Assembly (NCBI GenBank): GCA_937127125.1
Contig: CAKZLO010000010.1
Span: 1-50,096 of the forward strand
DNA from: an uncultured Ardenticatenia bacterium
GTDB taxonomy: Bacteria; Chloroflexota; Anaerolineae; 4572-78; NAK82
Length of the DNA: 50,096 nt
Direction of reading: 5' to 3'
Shown: piece after piece, positions 8,438 through 16,488 of the stretch
How positions within the stretch are numbered: the stretch's first letter is position 1
Layout: each line of letters opens with the position of its first letter
The notes under the pieces: model-generated
Database searches by the model: none
What the model was told of the DNA's origin: nothing
What the model saw: the letters and a program-made list of their open reading frames with translations, nothing else
Translations under genes and position numbers: made by a program

Positions 8438-8498
8438 CTAGCGCGTACTCCGGCATCTTTAAGTTTACGTTGTGGTGGAAAAACAAAGGGGCACTCGT

Positions 8499-8969
8499 TT
8501 ACTCTTCAGGTGGCAGGCATAGCACTGCATAGTTTCCGCGGTCTGTGTGGTATTCATACAATCTCCCTTGTGCCTGCAAGAGGATCAGGAAGCCTGGAGT
8601 GATGACTTGGGCATACATCATGCCCTCCTTGGGGCAACCCAAGCTGGTATCCGACCATTCGACTGCTGCCACTTTCAACACGTGTATCGCGCTGGGTAAC
8701 ACCCCAAGGCGCTGGGCCAGATCCTCGATTGCCACCTGAGTTGCCATACGAGCTTCAGGATCGGTGTGAACAGGTGACATTTCCGCCACAGTTGCAAAGC
8801 GTGCTACTGCTGTTGCAGTGGCACTTATTTTCTGAGTCTCCCGGGCAATTTGCGTGGCGAGACGCAAGGGAGGATATCTCTCTGCTTGGCATCCTATGAT
8901 GCCGAACAACAACATCATTTGAGATAGAATTGCTATCAAATACACAACCGGAAAGGTATATCGTTTCAT
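8499..8969 (-). CDS. Small lipoprotein with conserved C-terminal domain of unknown function
   Basis: This 156-residue protein starts with a positively charged then hydrophobic segment ending in IIGC (lipobox, Cys27), so it should be a membrane-anchored lipoprotein facing outward. After a linker, the C-terminal ~75 residues have the pattern LGV-x-I-x-VL-x-VE, W-x-DTSLGCP, YAQVITPGF and YEYHTD. I have seen this pattern in many Chloroflexota lipoproteins without an assigned function. The start at 8969 follows GGAAGG; longer starts encode no signal. It lies 22 bases downstream of the YggU-like gene and probably shares its transcript. Confidence 0.75.
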   Translation of the reverse strand: MKRYTFPVVYLIAILSQMMLLFGIIGCQAERYPPLRLATQIARETQKISATATAVARFATVAEMSPVHTDPEARMATQVAIEDLAQRLGVLPSAIHVLKVAAVEWSDTSLGCPKEGMMYAQVITPGFLILLQAQGRLYEYHTDRGNYAVLCLPPEE

Positions 8970-8991
8970 CGTTTGCCTTCCCATGGTCCCT

Positions 8992-9333
8992 TCACCTGGG
9001 CTTCTCGCTCTTGCCCATACCATCCTCTCCAATAACATGGGCAAGGCGCTGCGCAACCTCCTGTGGCGACAAGCCAAGGATACACACAATCTTGTTGCGC
9101 GACGAATTGCCCTTGATTATTTCGATACTGCTTTTTGGTACCCTCAGAGATTTCGCAAGCAGCTGGGCTAATGCGCTGTTGGCCGCACCTTCCACCGGTG
9201 CGGCTGTCAGCCGAACTTTGAGTGCTTCCCCTTCCCAGCCTGTGATCTCGCTTCTGTCCGACCGGGTCACCACGTGCACAGGGAGTGCCGCGCCGCCACA
9301 TGCTTCGGTGATCTTGAGCTCACATTTATGCAT
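8992..9333 (-). CDS. DUF167 / YggU family protein
   Basis: This small 113-residue protein shows the DUF167 pattern: KVRLTAAPVEGAAN in the middle and LGLSPQEVAQRL near the C-terminus. The family is conserved in bacteria and has no proven function. It is often found beside yggT and proC, as here. The ATG at 9333 follows a GGGAG ribosome site. A short non-coding gap of about 105 bases separates it from yggT upstream. Confidence 0.85.
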   Translation of the reverse strand: MHKCELKITEACGGAALPVHVVTRSDRSEITGWEGEALKVRLTAAPVEGAANSALAQLLAKSLRVPKSSIEIIKGNSSRNKIVCILGLSPQEVAQRLAHVIGEDGMGKSEKPR

Positions 9334-9438
9334 CTCCCTGTCTCTCTTTCTGAGCCCCTGAAGTAAGCCTCGTTCGAAAGGTACTTTGTATTGTCTAAAT
9401 GTAATGTAATGAAGACCTGCTAGATTACAAGCTTTACT

Positions 9439-9735
9439 TTATGTCACACTTCGCAGTAGAAGACCCTCCAACAGCCGACGTATCACTTCAAGCAGGATCA
9501 GAGCAACAATTGGGCTGAAGTCCACGGCGCCGAAGGTGGTGAAGCGGCGCAGCGGGTCCAGTAGAGGATCTGTGACTTGATGGAGCACGCGCACGAACGG
9601 GTTGTGGGCATCAATGCGCACTCCCATCAATGGCAGCCATGTCAGGATAACCCTTGCGAGAATAGCTAGCGAGGTCAGCTGAAATAGAAGGTTGACAAGC
9701 ACAACGAGAAATTGGGCAACGTTACTCACTGTCAT
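9439..9735 (-). CDS. YggT family membrane protein
   Basis: This 98-residue protein has two hydrophobic segments (about residues 5-28 and 72-92). Between them is the family signature around RVILTWLP, NPFVRVLHQVTDPLLDPLRR and the DFSPIVALI segment. YggT proteins are membrane proteins linked to cell division, envelope shape or osmotic stress; the mechanism is unknown. The start at 9735 follows GGGGAG and overlaps the end of proC by 14 bases, indicating translational coupling. Confidence 0.88.
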   Translation of the reverse strand: MTVSNVAQFLVVLVNLLFQLTSLAILARVILTWLPLMGVRIDAHNPFVRVLHQVTDPLLDPLRRFTTFGAVDFSPIVALILLEVIRRLLEGLLLRSVT

Positions 9736-10555
9736 TATCGAGGCTCCCCAGATATTTCGATTTTTGATACGCTGCCCACACTGCCTTTGATATGACAGTG
9801 CGCAAGCCACCTTTCTCAAGCTGGTAGATTGCTTCAGCCGAGGTGCCACCTGGGGAGGTAACCATATTCCGCAGCACAGCGGGGTGCAGCCTTGAACGAC
9901 GGGCGAACTCGACCGAACCGCGCATAGTCTGAAGCACCAGCTGCTCGGCGACGCGGCGTGAGAAGCCCATATGGACGCCAGCGTCGATTAGCGCTTCCAT
10001 GACCAGAAAGATATAGGCTGGACCGGTGCCCGACAGTGCCGTGGCCATATCCAAGTAATCCTCGTGATTAACATACAGTTCCTCTCCTAGTGCGCCCAGA
10101 ATAGCCTTAACCTGCGCGCGCTGTTGCTCGCTGGTCCCGGGAGTGGCTGTCCATACAGACATACCCATGCCCACTTGTGCAGGAGTGTTAGGCATCACCC
10201 GTACGATGGCAGGGTGTTGCAACCCTTTGGCGAGTCGCGCAATGGCTACACCGGCAACGATTGAGATCACTAGGGCTTCGGGGCGTACGGCTCCGCCGTC
10301 CAGCTCGGCCAATACCTCGCCGATCACCTGTGGCTTGACCGCCAGAATCACTACATCCCCGAAGGCGGCAGCTTGGCGGTTGTCCTGGGTGGTCTGAATC
10401 CCATACTGCAGGACGAGTTCCTCTGCACGATCGGCGCGCACATCACTGGCCAGGATGTTCTGGGCCGGCAGGAGCTGCTGATCCAGCAACCCTTTGATCA
10501 TCGCTTCGGCCATCACGCCACTACCAATGAAACTGATCTTGGTGTCTTGTAACAT
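9722..10555 (-). CDS. proC: Pyrroline-5-carboxylate reductase
   Basis: This 277-residue protein has an N-terminal Rossmann motif FIGSGVMAEAM (9-19), the VLAVKPQ segment and a C-terminal signature SGTGPAYIFLVMEALIDAG, then a TSPGGTSAEAI loop. It catalyses the last step of proline synthesis, NAD(P)H-dependent reduction of pyrroline-5-carboxylate. The ATG at 10555 was chosen because the alternative GTG at 10567 lies inside the GAGGG ribosome site. It follows yggS by 17 bases. Confidence 0.92.
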   Translation of the reverse strand: MLQDTKISFIGSGVMAEAMIKGLLDQQLLPAQNILASDVRADRAEELVLQYGIQTTQDNRQAAAFGDVVILAVKPQVIGEVLAELDGGAVRPEALVISIVAGVAIARLAKGLQHPAIVRVMPNTPAQVGMGMSVWTATPGTSEQQRAQVKAILGALGEELYVNHEDYLDMATALSGTGPAYIFLVMEALIDAGVHMGFSRRVAEQLVLQTMRGSVEFARRSRLHPAVLRNMVTSPGGTSAEAIYQLEKGGLRTVISKAVWAAYQKSKYLGSLDNDSE

Positions 10556-10572
10556 TAAAACCCTCACAAATT

Positions 10573-11388
10573 CTACTGGCGCTCACCGAAGATAGCGCGC
10601 CCAATACGCACTATCGTCGCACCCTCCTCAATTGCTACCTCAAAGTCATCTGTCATTCCCATCGAAAGGTGTAGCCACTCTACATCAGGGATCTCCTGAC
10701 GCAGCACCTCTCGCAGAGCACGCAGTGAGGCAAACACAGGCCGAGCGAGCTCAGCGTCCGGTACGATAGGTGCCATGGTCATCAGCCCTTGCAGCTTAAG
10801 ATGGGCGAAGCGAGCAATGGTGCGCACATCTTGGATAAACGTGTCACGCTTTTCGCGATCATGCTGCCAGTTGGCGAGCGGAAAGCCATACTTGCTGGCT
10901 TCGCCTGACACATTGCACTCCAGCAACACGGGGACTACTCGTTGCTGTCCAGCAGCGCGCGCCTCGAGGCGCTCTGCCAAGCGTAGGCTATCTACTGAAT
11001 GGATCATGTCGAAACAAATCGCCTGTGCCGTTTTGCGGTGCTGAATATGTCCAATCATGTGCCATATCGGGCGCTCATTCGATTTGGCTAACGCACCCAA
11101 CGACTCCGCCAGAGCGGACATCTTGGGGATGCCTTCTTCGACGCGATTTTCGCCAAAGTGGCGGACACCAATGTGGTGCGCTATCTGCACCACCGCGAGA
11201 GGTTGTGTCTTAGTCACTGCCACAAGCGTAACTTCATTGGGCGTACGTCCGACACGATACGCTGCCGCGGCGATGCGTGCACGCACATGCTCCAGATTGA
11301 TAGCAATAGTCTCCGACCTGAGGTCTTCCCGGGTGATACCTGAGCCCGCAGAAGCGGCCGCTTCATATATCTGTTGTTCCGTCATCAT
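10573..11388 (-). CDS. yggS: YggS-family pyridoxal-phosphate homeostasis protein
   Basis: This 271-residue alanine-racemase-fold protein binds PLP through the lysine in VAVTKTQP (about residue 60). Further landmarks are HFGENRVEE, WHMIGHIQHRK, SVDSLRLAERL, LSMGMTDDF and the end VRIGRAIFGER. The family (PLPBP/YggS) buffers free PLP and affects amino-acid balance. The N-terminal ~25 residues extend beyond the usual start, so the first codon is uncertain; ATG 11388 or 11385 are possible and neither has a strong ribosome site. The start overlaps pgeF by about 26 bases. The order pgeF-yggS-proC-yggT is a common bacterial arrangement. Confidence 0.9.
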   Translation of the reverse strand: MMTEQQIYEAAASAGSGITREDLRSETIAINLEHVRARIAAAAYRVGRTPNEVTLVAVTKTQPLAVVQIAHHIGVRHFGENRVEEGIPKMSALAESLGALAKSNERPIWHMIGHIQHRKTAQAICFDMIHSVDSLRLAERLEARAAGQQRVVPVLLECNVSGEASKYGFPLANWQHDREKRDTFIQDVRTIARFAHLKLQGLMTMAPIVPDAELARPVFASLRALREVLRQEIPDVEWLHLSMGMTDDFEVAIEEGATIVRIGRAIFGERQ

Positions 11389-12199
11389 TGTGCGTCCGAT
11401 ATCCAATGATCACACCAAAGCGACCGGTGCGTCCGTTGTCTCCGCGGTGAGAAAAGAACAAGTCGCGATGACAAGCAGTGCAGAGCGCCATGTTGAGCAC
11501 GTGCCCAACTCCTGCAGATAGGAGTTGCTGATAATTTGCCTGCCACAAGTCGAGGTAAGTACGACGACCACTATCACGCAACAGCAGAGCAGCTATCTCG
11601 GGCAGTGCCATAGTGACCTTGCGAACTGTTTCGGGCCCCACTTCATAGCAACAAGGCCCAATGGAAGGCCCAATCAGGGCAGTGATATCGTTGGCATCGC
11701 AACCCAGCTCCTCTACCATCGCACGCACGGCGGCCCCGGCCACGTTTTGTAACGTGCCACGCCAGCCGGCGTGCACAAGCCCGACTGCCCGCCGCTGGGG
11801 CGAGTGGAGAAGAATAGGTATACAGTCGGCAAAGCGCATGCTCAGCATGACACCCGGTTGTGCTGTGATCAAGCCGTCTGCCTGGCCTAACCATTGTCCG
11901 GCTTCTTGTGCCGTGACGCGTCTTATAGTGCGCCCATGCACCAGATGACACTGTGCCACTTGGGTGCTCTGGATCCCCAGCGCACTGTACACACGGGCAT
12001 GGTTGCATTCTACAGCGCTGGGCTCATCACCTACGGCGCGGCTGAGATTAAGGGTAGCGTAGGGGGGGCGGCTGACACCACCATGTCGCGTAAGAATGAC
12101 ATGCACCAGATGCGGCTGGTTCGTCCATGGCTCAAACTGATAAATTGGGAGCCCGTCCAACTGGGTATATCGGAAGCCAGAGTTAACATCTTCTGTCAT
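11363..12199 (-). CDS. pgeF: Laccase-domain protein, PgeF/YfiH family
   Basis: This 278-residue protein has the conserved metal-binding histidine/cysteine set of DUF152/YfiH. CHLVHG, the RFADCIPIL motif, HAGWRGT and GPSIGPCCYEVG are present, and FFSHRGDNGRTGRFG lies near the C-terminus. Family members were called polyphenol oxidases; E. coli YfiH acts as a purine nucleoside or peptidoglycan-editing enzyme (removal of UDP-MurNAc-L-Ser). ATG 12199 is preferred, although no clear Shine-Dalgarno precedes it; a GTG at 12220 is an alternative. It is the first gene of the pgeF-yggS-proC-yggT group. Confidence 0.88.
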   Translation of the reverse strand: MTEDVNSGFRYTQLDGLPIYQFEPWTNQPHLVHVILTRHGGVSRPPYATLNLSRAVGDEPSAVECNHARVYSALGIQSTQVAQCHLVHGRTIRRVTAQEAGQWLGQADGLITAQPGVMLSMRFADCIPILLHSPQRRAVGLVHAGWRGTLQNVAGAAVRAMVEELGCDANDITALIGPSIGPCCYEVGPETVRKVTMALPEIAALLLRDSGRRTYLDLWQANYQQLLSAGVGHVLNMALCTACHRDLFFSHRGDNGRTGRFGVIIGYRTHNDDGTTDI

Positions 12200-12389
12200 C
12201 GTCAGCCAAAAGTTTAACACAAAGGATGGTGCGGAGCAAGCAAGTATGGTGAGGCTACGTTCTCGCCCTCGAGTATTGTGAAACGTTACCTCGTTCTTAT
12301 TTCAGCTACATCTGAAACGAGAAGCATTCTGTTTCTCGATTGCTCTGTTCTTGGCGGAGACTAACAGGCTCAAAATTACTAAAAGCTGT

Positions 12390-12418
12390 TTGACTTAGAG
12401 TGGAAGCTGTGTTATAAT
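12390..12418 (+). promoter_or_regulatory. Promoter of the perR-like gene
   Basis: TTGACT (12390-12395), a 17-base spacer and TATAAT (12413-12418) are one base off full consensus. The -10 lies inside TTATAAT followed by ACTTTATA, resembling half of a PerR box, so autoregulation is possible. A further AT-rich inverted repeat, ATAAA (12428-12432) with TTTAT (12438-12442), lies in the early leader. The 12221-12389 stretch upstream holds a nested hairpin around 12290-12321 and no gene. Confidence 0.8.
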
Positions 12419-12465
12419 ACTTTATAGATAAAAATTATTTATTAGGAGTATTTATCAACAAGGAT

Positions 12466-12906
12466 GTGACTGACCAGCGGTCTAGGGTGCAGGAGCTGAT
12501 ACAAAGGCTGCGCGAACGGGGTTGTCGCATTACACCGCAACGGCTTGCTATACTTCACATCTTGACACGTGATCAGAGCCACCCCAGCGCCGAGGATATC
12601 TTCAAGGAACTCTACACACAGTTCCCTACCACTAGCCGGGCTACTGTCTATAAGATGATCGCGGTACTGAAGGAGATGAACGAGATACTTGAACTTGAGT
12701 TCAGTGATCAGAGCAACCGTTACGATGGCAATCGGCCATATCCTCATACCCATCTCATTTGTTTGTATTGTGGTGCAATTAGCGATCCGGAGCACGCGGG
12801 GTTGGATGATTTGCCGCGCGAGCTTGCATTGCATGCTGGCTATGAGCTAGTGAGTTATCGTTTTGATGTCTACGGTATCTGCCCTGCCTGCCGGGCAACA
12901 AAATAG
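12466..12906 (+). CDS. perR: Fur-family regulator, PerR-like
   Basis: This 146-residue protein has an N-terminal winged helix (RITPQRLAIL, SRATVYKMI) and a C-terminal dimerisation domain. All regulatory metal ligands of Bacillus PerR have equivalents: His39, Asp87, His94, His96 and Asp107. The Asp (not Glu) at 107 is the residue that separates peroxide-sensing PerR from iron-sensing Fur. The structural zinc site is Cys99, Cys102, Cys139, Cys142. The following gene is a Dps-like ferritin, a standard PerR target. GTG 12466 is the only ordinary in-frame start, yet the best ribosome site (AGGAG, 12444-12448) lies 17 bases upstream. An ATC at 12454 would have ideal spacing, so the true first codon is uncertain. 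Confidence 0.85.
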   Translation: MTDQRSRVQELIQRLRERGCRITPQRLAILHILTRDQSHPSAEDIFKELYTQFPTTSRATVYKMIAVLKEMNEILELEFSDQSNRYDGNRPYPHTHLICLYCGAISDPEHAGLDDLPRELALHAGYELVSYRFDVYGICPACRATK

Positions 12907-12980
12907 AAGGTGTTTTTTATGCTTCTTCCGGCTGTTACCGGCGTGTTATTTGATGATCAAGCCTATCTAGTAGGTTGCGC

Positions 12981-12990
12981 AAGGAGGTGA
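12981..12990 (+). other. Orphan perfect Shine-Dalgarno sequence
   Basis: AAGGAGGTGA is fully complementary to the usual 16S rRNA 3' end, but no ordinary ATG or GTG with a meaningful frame follows at proper spacing. A CTG at 12992 would open a 16-codon peptide ending at TGA 13040-13042. It lies in the 204-base gap before the Dps-like gene, where I found no convincing promoter. Confidence 0.5.
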
Positions 12991-13110
12991 ACTGTTCGTT
13001 TATTTGTACTATCAGACGCACTATAAACCGCACAATTGGTGACTCACTGAGTGTTCTGTTCATTTCAAATCTTAAAAATCTTACGGGTTTGCAGAAAGGG
13101 AGATGTTCCT

Positions 13111-13665
13111 ATGGCACAAGTAGCGCGAGAAGTGGTGGAAAAGGCTGGAGTGGATGTTGACAAGCTGCTGGATTTGCTCATCCGCAATGCCTCGGCCGAG
13201 TTGACAACGTATTACTACTATACGATCCTGCGCGTAAATCTGATCGGGTTGCAAGGGGAGGGTCTTAAGGCTATTGCTGAGGATGCTCGCATTGAAGACC
13301 GCAATCACTTTGAGGCATTGGTGCCGCGCATCTACGAGCTGGGTGGTAAGCTGCCCCGCAATATGAACGAGTTTCACGATATTTCGGCCTGTAAGCCTGC
13401 CTACTTACCTGAGGATCCAACCGATATCCAAGCCATGCTTAAAGTGCTGGTGAATGCCGAGCGTTGCGCGGTCAAGGGTTACACCGAGATCTGCAACATG
13501 ACGGCTGGGAAGGATCACCGGACCTATGACCTGGCTTTGGCTATCCTACACGAGGAGGTCGAGCACGAGTCGTGGTTCGCTGAGTTCTTGGGCGAGGGTC
13601 CCTCAGGGCATGGTGGTGTGCGGCGCCAGGGACATTCGCCGCACGTGTCACGCTTCCTGACATAG
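13111..13665 (+). CDS. Dps-like / ferritin-fold iron-storage and DNA-protection protein
   Basis: This 184-residue four-helix bundle protein has ferritin-type metal residues: Glu in NASAELTTYYYY, a D-x-x-H in EDRNHFEAL, Glu residues in NAERCAVKGYTEIC and E-x-x-H in HEEVEHESWF. Two cysteines flank the third helix (C-x8-C), a feature of the Dps-like (DPSL, thioferritin) branch known from archaea and some bacteria. It would store iron while consuming peroxide in the cytoplasm. ATG 13111 follows AAAGGGAG at 13095-13102; an upstream extension to 13051 has no support. It follows the perR-like gene by about 200 bases and is likely repressed by it. Confidence 0.85.
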   Translation: MAQVAREVVEKAGVDVDKLLDLLIRNASAELTTYYYYTILRVNLIGLQGEGLKAIAEDARIEDRNHFEALVPRIYELGGKLPRNMNEFHDISACKPAYLPEDPTDIQAMLKVLVNAERCAVKGYTEICNMTAGKDHRTYDLALAILHEEVEHESWFAEFLGEGPSGHGGVRRQGHSPHVSRFLT

Positions 13666-13695
13666 GCAGACATCGTCTTAACGCATAAAGGATTA

Positions 13696-13735
13696 GACAC
13701 CGCTGCCGACGAGATCATTCGCCGGCAGCGGTGTC
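13696..13735. terminator. Bidirectional terminator between the Dps-like and membrane-protein genes
   Basis: A perfect 13-bp stem GACACCGCTGCCG (13696-13708) with its complement at 13723-13735 encloses a 14-base loop. The right arm codes for the last residues of the minus-strand gene, whose stop is in the loop. No T-run follows on either strand. Confidence 0.65.
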
Positions 13736-15226
13736 ACGTATGAAGAGCGTTGCCATTTGGTCGCGGAAACGCTCTTGCCAGCCCGCTTCGCGGCGCAGGA
13801 AACGTGCCAAGGTACTATCTGCCTCGACAAGCACTGTGCGCACGTTGTATCTTTTTAGTTGTTCCTGCCAACCTTCGGTGGCACTGTGGATTGCCAGATA
13901 TTGACGTAGGAACGCATCATCATACAGATCGGTGCGACCATCCACAAAGACTTGATACTCGGGCCACAGAGTGAAGATGAGATAACCGCCCCAGTTGTAA
14001 CTGTTGAACAGTGCACCCGGTGCTCGCTGGGCGCGAAGGACAGACACCGCATCCACCGGCATAGTTTCCCGGATAGCCTTTTGTAATGTTGCTGGTTGCA
14101 ATGCTACATAGATCTTCAATATCGCTGCACACACAACGAGCACCAGGAATGCTCCATGCAGAACCGTCTGCGCTCGTCCGCTGGCCAGCGGACGCGTTGT
14201 TCCGTTCAACCAGCGCTGCATATGTGGTAACGCGCGCCAATCTTCCAGCTGGTGTTCCAGTGCCAGACTGGAATAGCGCACCAAGATCGGAGCACTCAAT
14301 AAGGCAAAAAGTGCCATATTGCGTCCTGCCAACAAAGCGGCGATTGTCCATACCCCTAGGATGAGGAGATCGCTGAAGTCGGCTCTTCGACCGGAGCGTC
14401 CCAATGCCAACAGTACACCCAGAAACAGCAGCAGAAGTGGTTGTTGCCACAGCTGGTGGAAGTCGGGCGATTGCCATTCCTGTATGAATTCGCGCAACAC
14501 ATCGATCCCAACGGTGCGAAATGGATAAACCCACATGTGCCATGTGTGTGGATTGACACCCACAGCCGCGAAGCTCAACAACATCACAAGCCCCAAATGT
14601 CGCAGCCGTGTCGTCGAGAGGACAGCATCGTCGTGATGGCACGTCAGATGATTGAGTGCTTCACCCACTAAATAGCATCCCATTACAATGAATGCAATAG
14701 CATAGCCCCCATGTACATTGGCCCACACCAGTATCACAAGAGGCATCCATGGCAACAGCCTGCCTTTGTGGTGCTTGTAGCGATACAAAAGGTAGCTCAC
14801 TAAGGCTGTCAACAGGAAGGAGACGAGCTGCGGACGCGCAGCCCAAATAACCGATGAGGTAATAGCTCCCCACACGACTACCATAGCGCGCACATAGGCG
14901 TTGCCCTCACATTGAAGCCAGACTAGGTACCAAGCTAACGTCACGAGCGCGGCCACACCTAACGCCAGTAGTTGCCAGCTGCCCAGATGATACAACGCGT
15001 ACCAGAAAATCTGTGCTAGCCAGCCATGGTTGATCCACGGCATGCCGTAACGCGTGTAGGAAAAGGGGTCTGTCAGTGGGATAGCGCGTTGCTCGACGAT
15101 GTAACGTCCGCTGGCCAAGTGCCACCAGGTGTCTGTGTCAGCCGGCATGCGTACTGCCATAGCGAAAATCGCGACAAAGACAAAAACGGTGAGCACACGC
15201 TGCAGAGGCAGAGAGGACAAGTACAT
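13715..15226 (-). CDS. Multi-pass membrane protein, GT-C glycosyltransferase-like
   Basis: This 503-residue protein starts with a membrane segment, then a D-x-D-containing first outer loop (MPADTDTWWHLASGRY) followed by DPFSYTRYG and HGWLAQ, as in GT-C glycosyltransferases. About ten further hydrophobic segments follow. A C-terminal soluble part carries NSYNWGGYLIF and VFVDGRTDLYDD, a pattern I know from uncharacterised bacterial membrane proteins. It probably transfers a sugar from a lipid carrier at the outer membrane face, but no activity is proven. It is the last gene of the cluster, 20 bases after the GT87-like gene. No clear ribosome site precedes ATG 15226. Confidence 0.7.
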   Translation of the reverse strand: MYLSSLPLQRVLTVFVFVAIFAMAVRMPADTDTWWHLASGRYIVEQRAIPLTDPFSYTRYGMPWINHGWLAQIFWYALYHLGSWQLLALGVAALVTLAWYLVWLQCEGNAYVRAMVVVWGAITSSVIWAARPQLVSFLLTALVSYLLYRYKHHKGRLLPWMPLVILVWANVHGGYAIAFIVMGCYLVGEALNHLTCHHDDAVLSTTRLRHLGLVMLLSFAAVGVNPHTWHMWVYPFRTVGIDVLREFIQEWQSPDFHQLWQQPLLLLFLGVLLALGRSGRRADFSDLLILGVWTIAALLAGRNMALFALLSAPILVRYSSLALEHQLEDWRALPHMQRWLNGTTRPLASGRAQTVLHGAFLVLVVCAAILKIYVALQPATLQKAIRETMPVDAVSVLRAQRAPGALFNSYNWGGYLIFTLWPEYQVFVDGRTDLYDDAFLRQYLAIHSATEGWQEQLKRYNVRTVLVEADSTLARFLRREAGWQERFRDQMATLFIRDTAAGE

Positions 15227-15246
15227 ATATATTTCTGGCTAGCTCC

Positions 15247-16479
15247 TCACCCTATCTGTTTTGGCGATCTGTTTGCGCTGGCTGGCGATCTCTTGGTTGG
15301 CGGCCTGGAAACCAGCTGCTGATACATCTCCCAGACAAGTGTGGTGAACAAGAGCGTGCGTATTCCAATTGTGAGTGGCAACAGCTGGGTGAGGCCGCGG
15401 GACAGAATCACTGGCCATTCCAGCGCGTTAACCAGACCCAATACCACGATAAACAGCACTGCACGTTCCAAGGGCAAAGAGAGCAACAGCAGTGGAATAG
15501 CCACCAGCTGCCATTGCGGACTCCACCCTTTTGACCAAAGGAAGAGAAGAGTAAGAAGTAACGCAGCAAATGTCGGCAGGTCTTGGGCCAGACCGCGTGC
15601 TGGGCGACGTGTCAAGGCCAATACTGCCAGTCCAGCAAACGGTATGAAGGTTAACCAGGAGGGCAGGCGGGAAGGGTTATGGAGTGGCAACGCGGCATAT
15701 GCTGCAGAAAAGCGCTCCACCAGAGGACCAAAGTTGCCAGTGTTACCTATATTGCCATCCAGCAATGCCCACACCGTCTGCCAGGACGACTTGCTCATCT
15801 GGGCCTGTAGTGAGGCCAGAGTAAACGTGGGGCTGAGCACATACAATGGCGCCAGGAAGGCCAAACAGATGAGCAAGGCGTTCAATCCACACACCAGGGC
15901 AGTGCGCCAGCCACCGGCCCGCCAAGCAACCAGGAGCAAACCCAACGGCCATAGCTTGGTCATCGTGCCCAATCCAATGCACAGACCAGCTAACTTATCG
16001 TGCCTGTGCTGCAACGCCCATAGGCTACCCAGCACGAACAGGACTACCAGCGCTTCGAAGGTGCCGATCCAGATGAAAACGGGCACATATAGGGCTGCGT
16101 ACACCCAGACGATGCGCAGTGCTCGTGCCTGACCCCAACTGGCAGAGGCCAGACGATACAACAAACATAGAACGCCCACCTCACAGGTTAGCAGCACGAG
16201 GCTCAATAGCACTACATAGTTCGGAAAGGTTCCGCCGCTCAACCAATAAATTGGGATGTTGATCAGCAGAGGAAACAAGGGGGGATATTCAGACCAGTAG
16301 TGCACAAAAGGCCAGTGACCTGTCTCAGAGAACGCCGCCAGTCGGAAAAGCACTTCATAGTCGCCATAGCGAGTCAGCTGATCTGCTGGCCAGATCATCA
16401 AAATCATCAGGCGTGTGCTGATGAAGACCAGCAGCGTCCACCCAAAAGGCTCGAGACGCAGCTGGTTCGCGAAGCGCAT
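15247..16479 (-). CDS. GT87/DUF2029-like membrane glycosyltransferase
   Basis: This 410-residue polytopic protein has DYEVLFRLA and EYPPLFPLL in its N-terminal part, the acidic loop and Y-P-P-L pattern of GT-C mannosyltransferases of the GT87/DUF2029 type. These use polyprenyl-phosphate-mannose at the outer face of the membrane. The gene directly follows a predicted polyprenol-phosphate mannose synthase by 9 bases, matching that donor. The last ~25 residues are polar and basic (SRPPTKRSPASANRS) and likely cytoplasmic. The acceptor is unknown. Confidence 0.78.
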   Translation of the reverse strand: MRFANQLRLEPFGWTLLVFISTRLMILMIWPADQLTRYGDYEVLFRLAAFSETGHWPFVHYWSEYPPLFPLLINIPIYWLSGGTFPNYVVLLSLVLLTCEVGVLCLLYRLASASWGQARALRIVWVYAALYVPVFIWIGTFEALVVLFVLGSLWALQHRHDKLAGLCIGLGTMTKLWPLGLLLVAWRAGGWRTALVCGLNALLICLAFLAPLYVLSPTFTLASLQAQMSKSSWQTVWALLDGNIGNTGNFGPLVERFSAAYAALPLHNPSRLPSWLTFIPFAGLAVLALTRRPARGLAQDLPTFAALLLTLLFLWSKGWSPQWQLVAIPLLLLSLPLERAVLFIVVLGLVNALEWPVILSRGLTQLLPLTIGIRTLLFTTLVWEMYQQLVSRPPTKRSPASANRSPKQIG

Positions 16480-16488
16480 AGGGCGTCC

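Noticed and set aside
13042-13052. ACTCA-C-TGAGT palindrome before the Dps-like gene as a PerR box
   Set aside because: It does not resemble TTATAAT-N-ATTATAA, and no promoter can be placed next to it.
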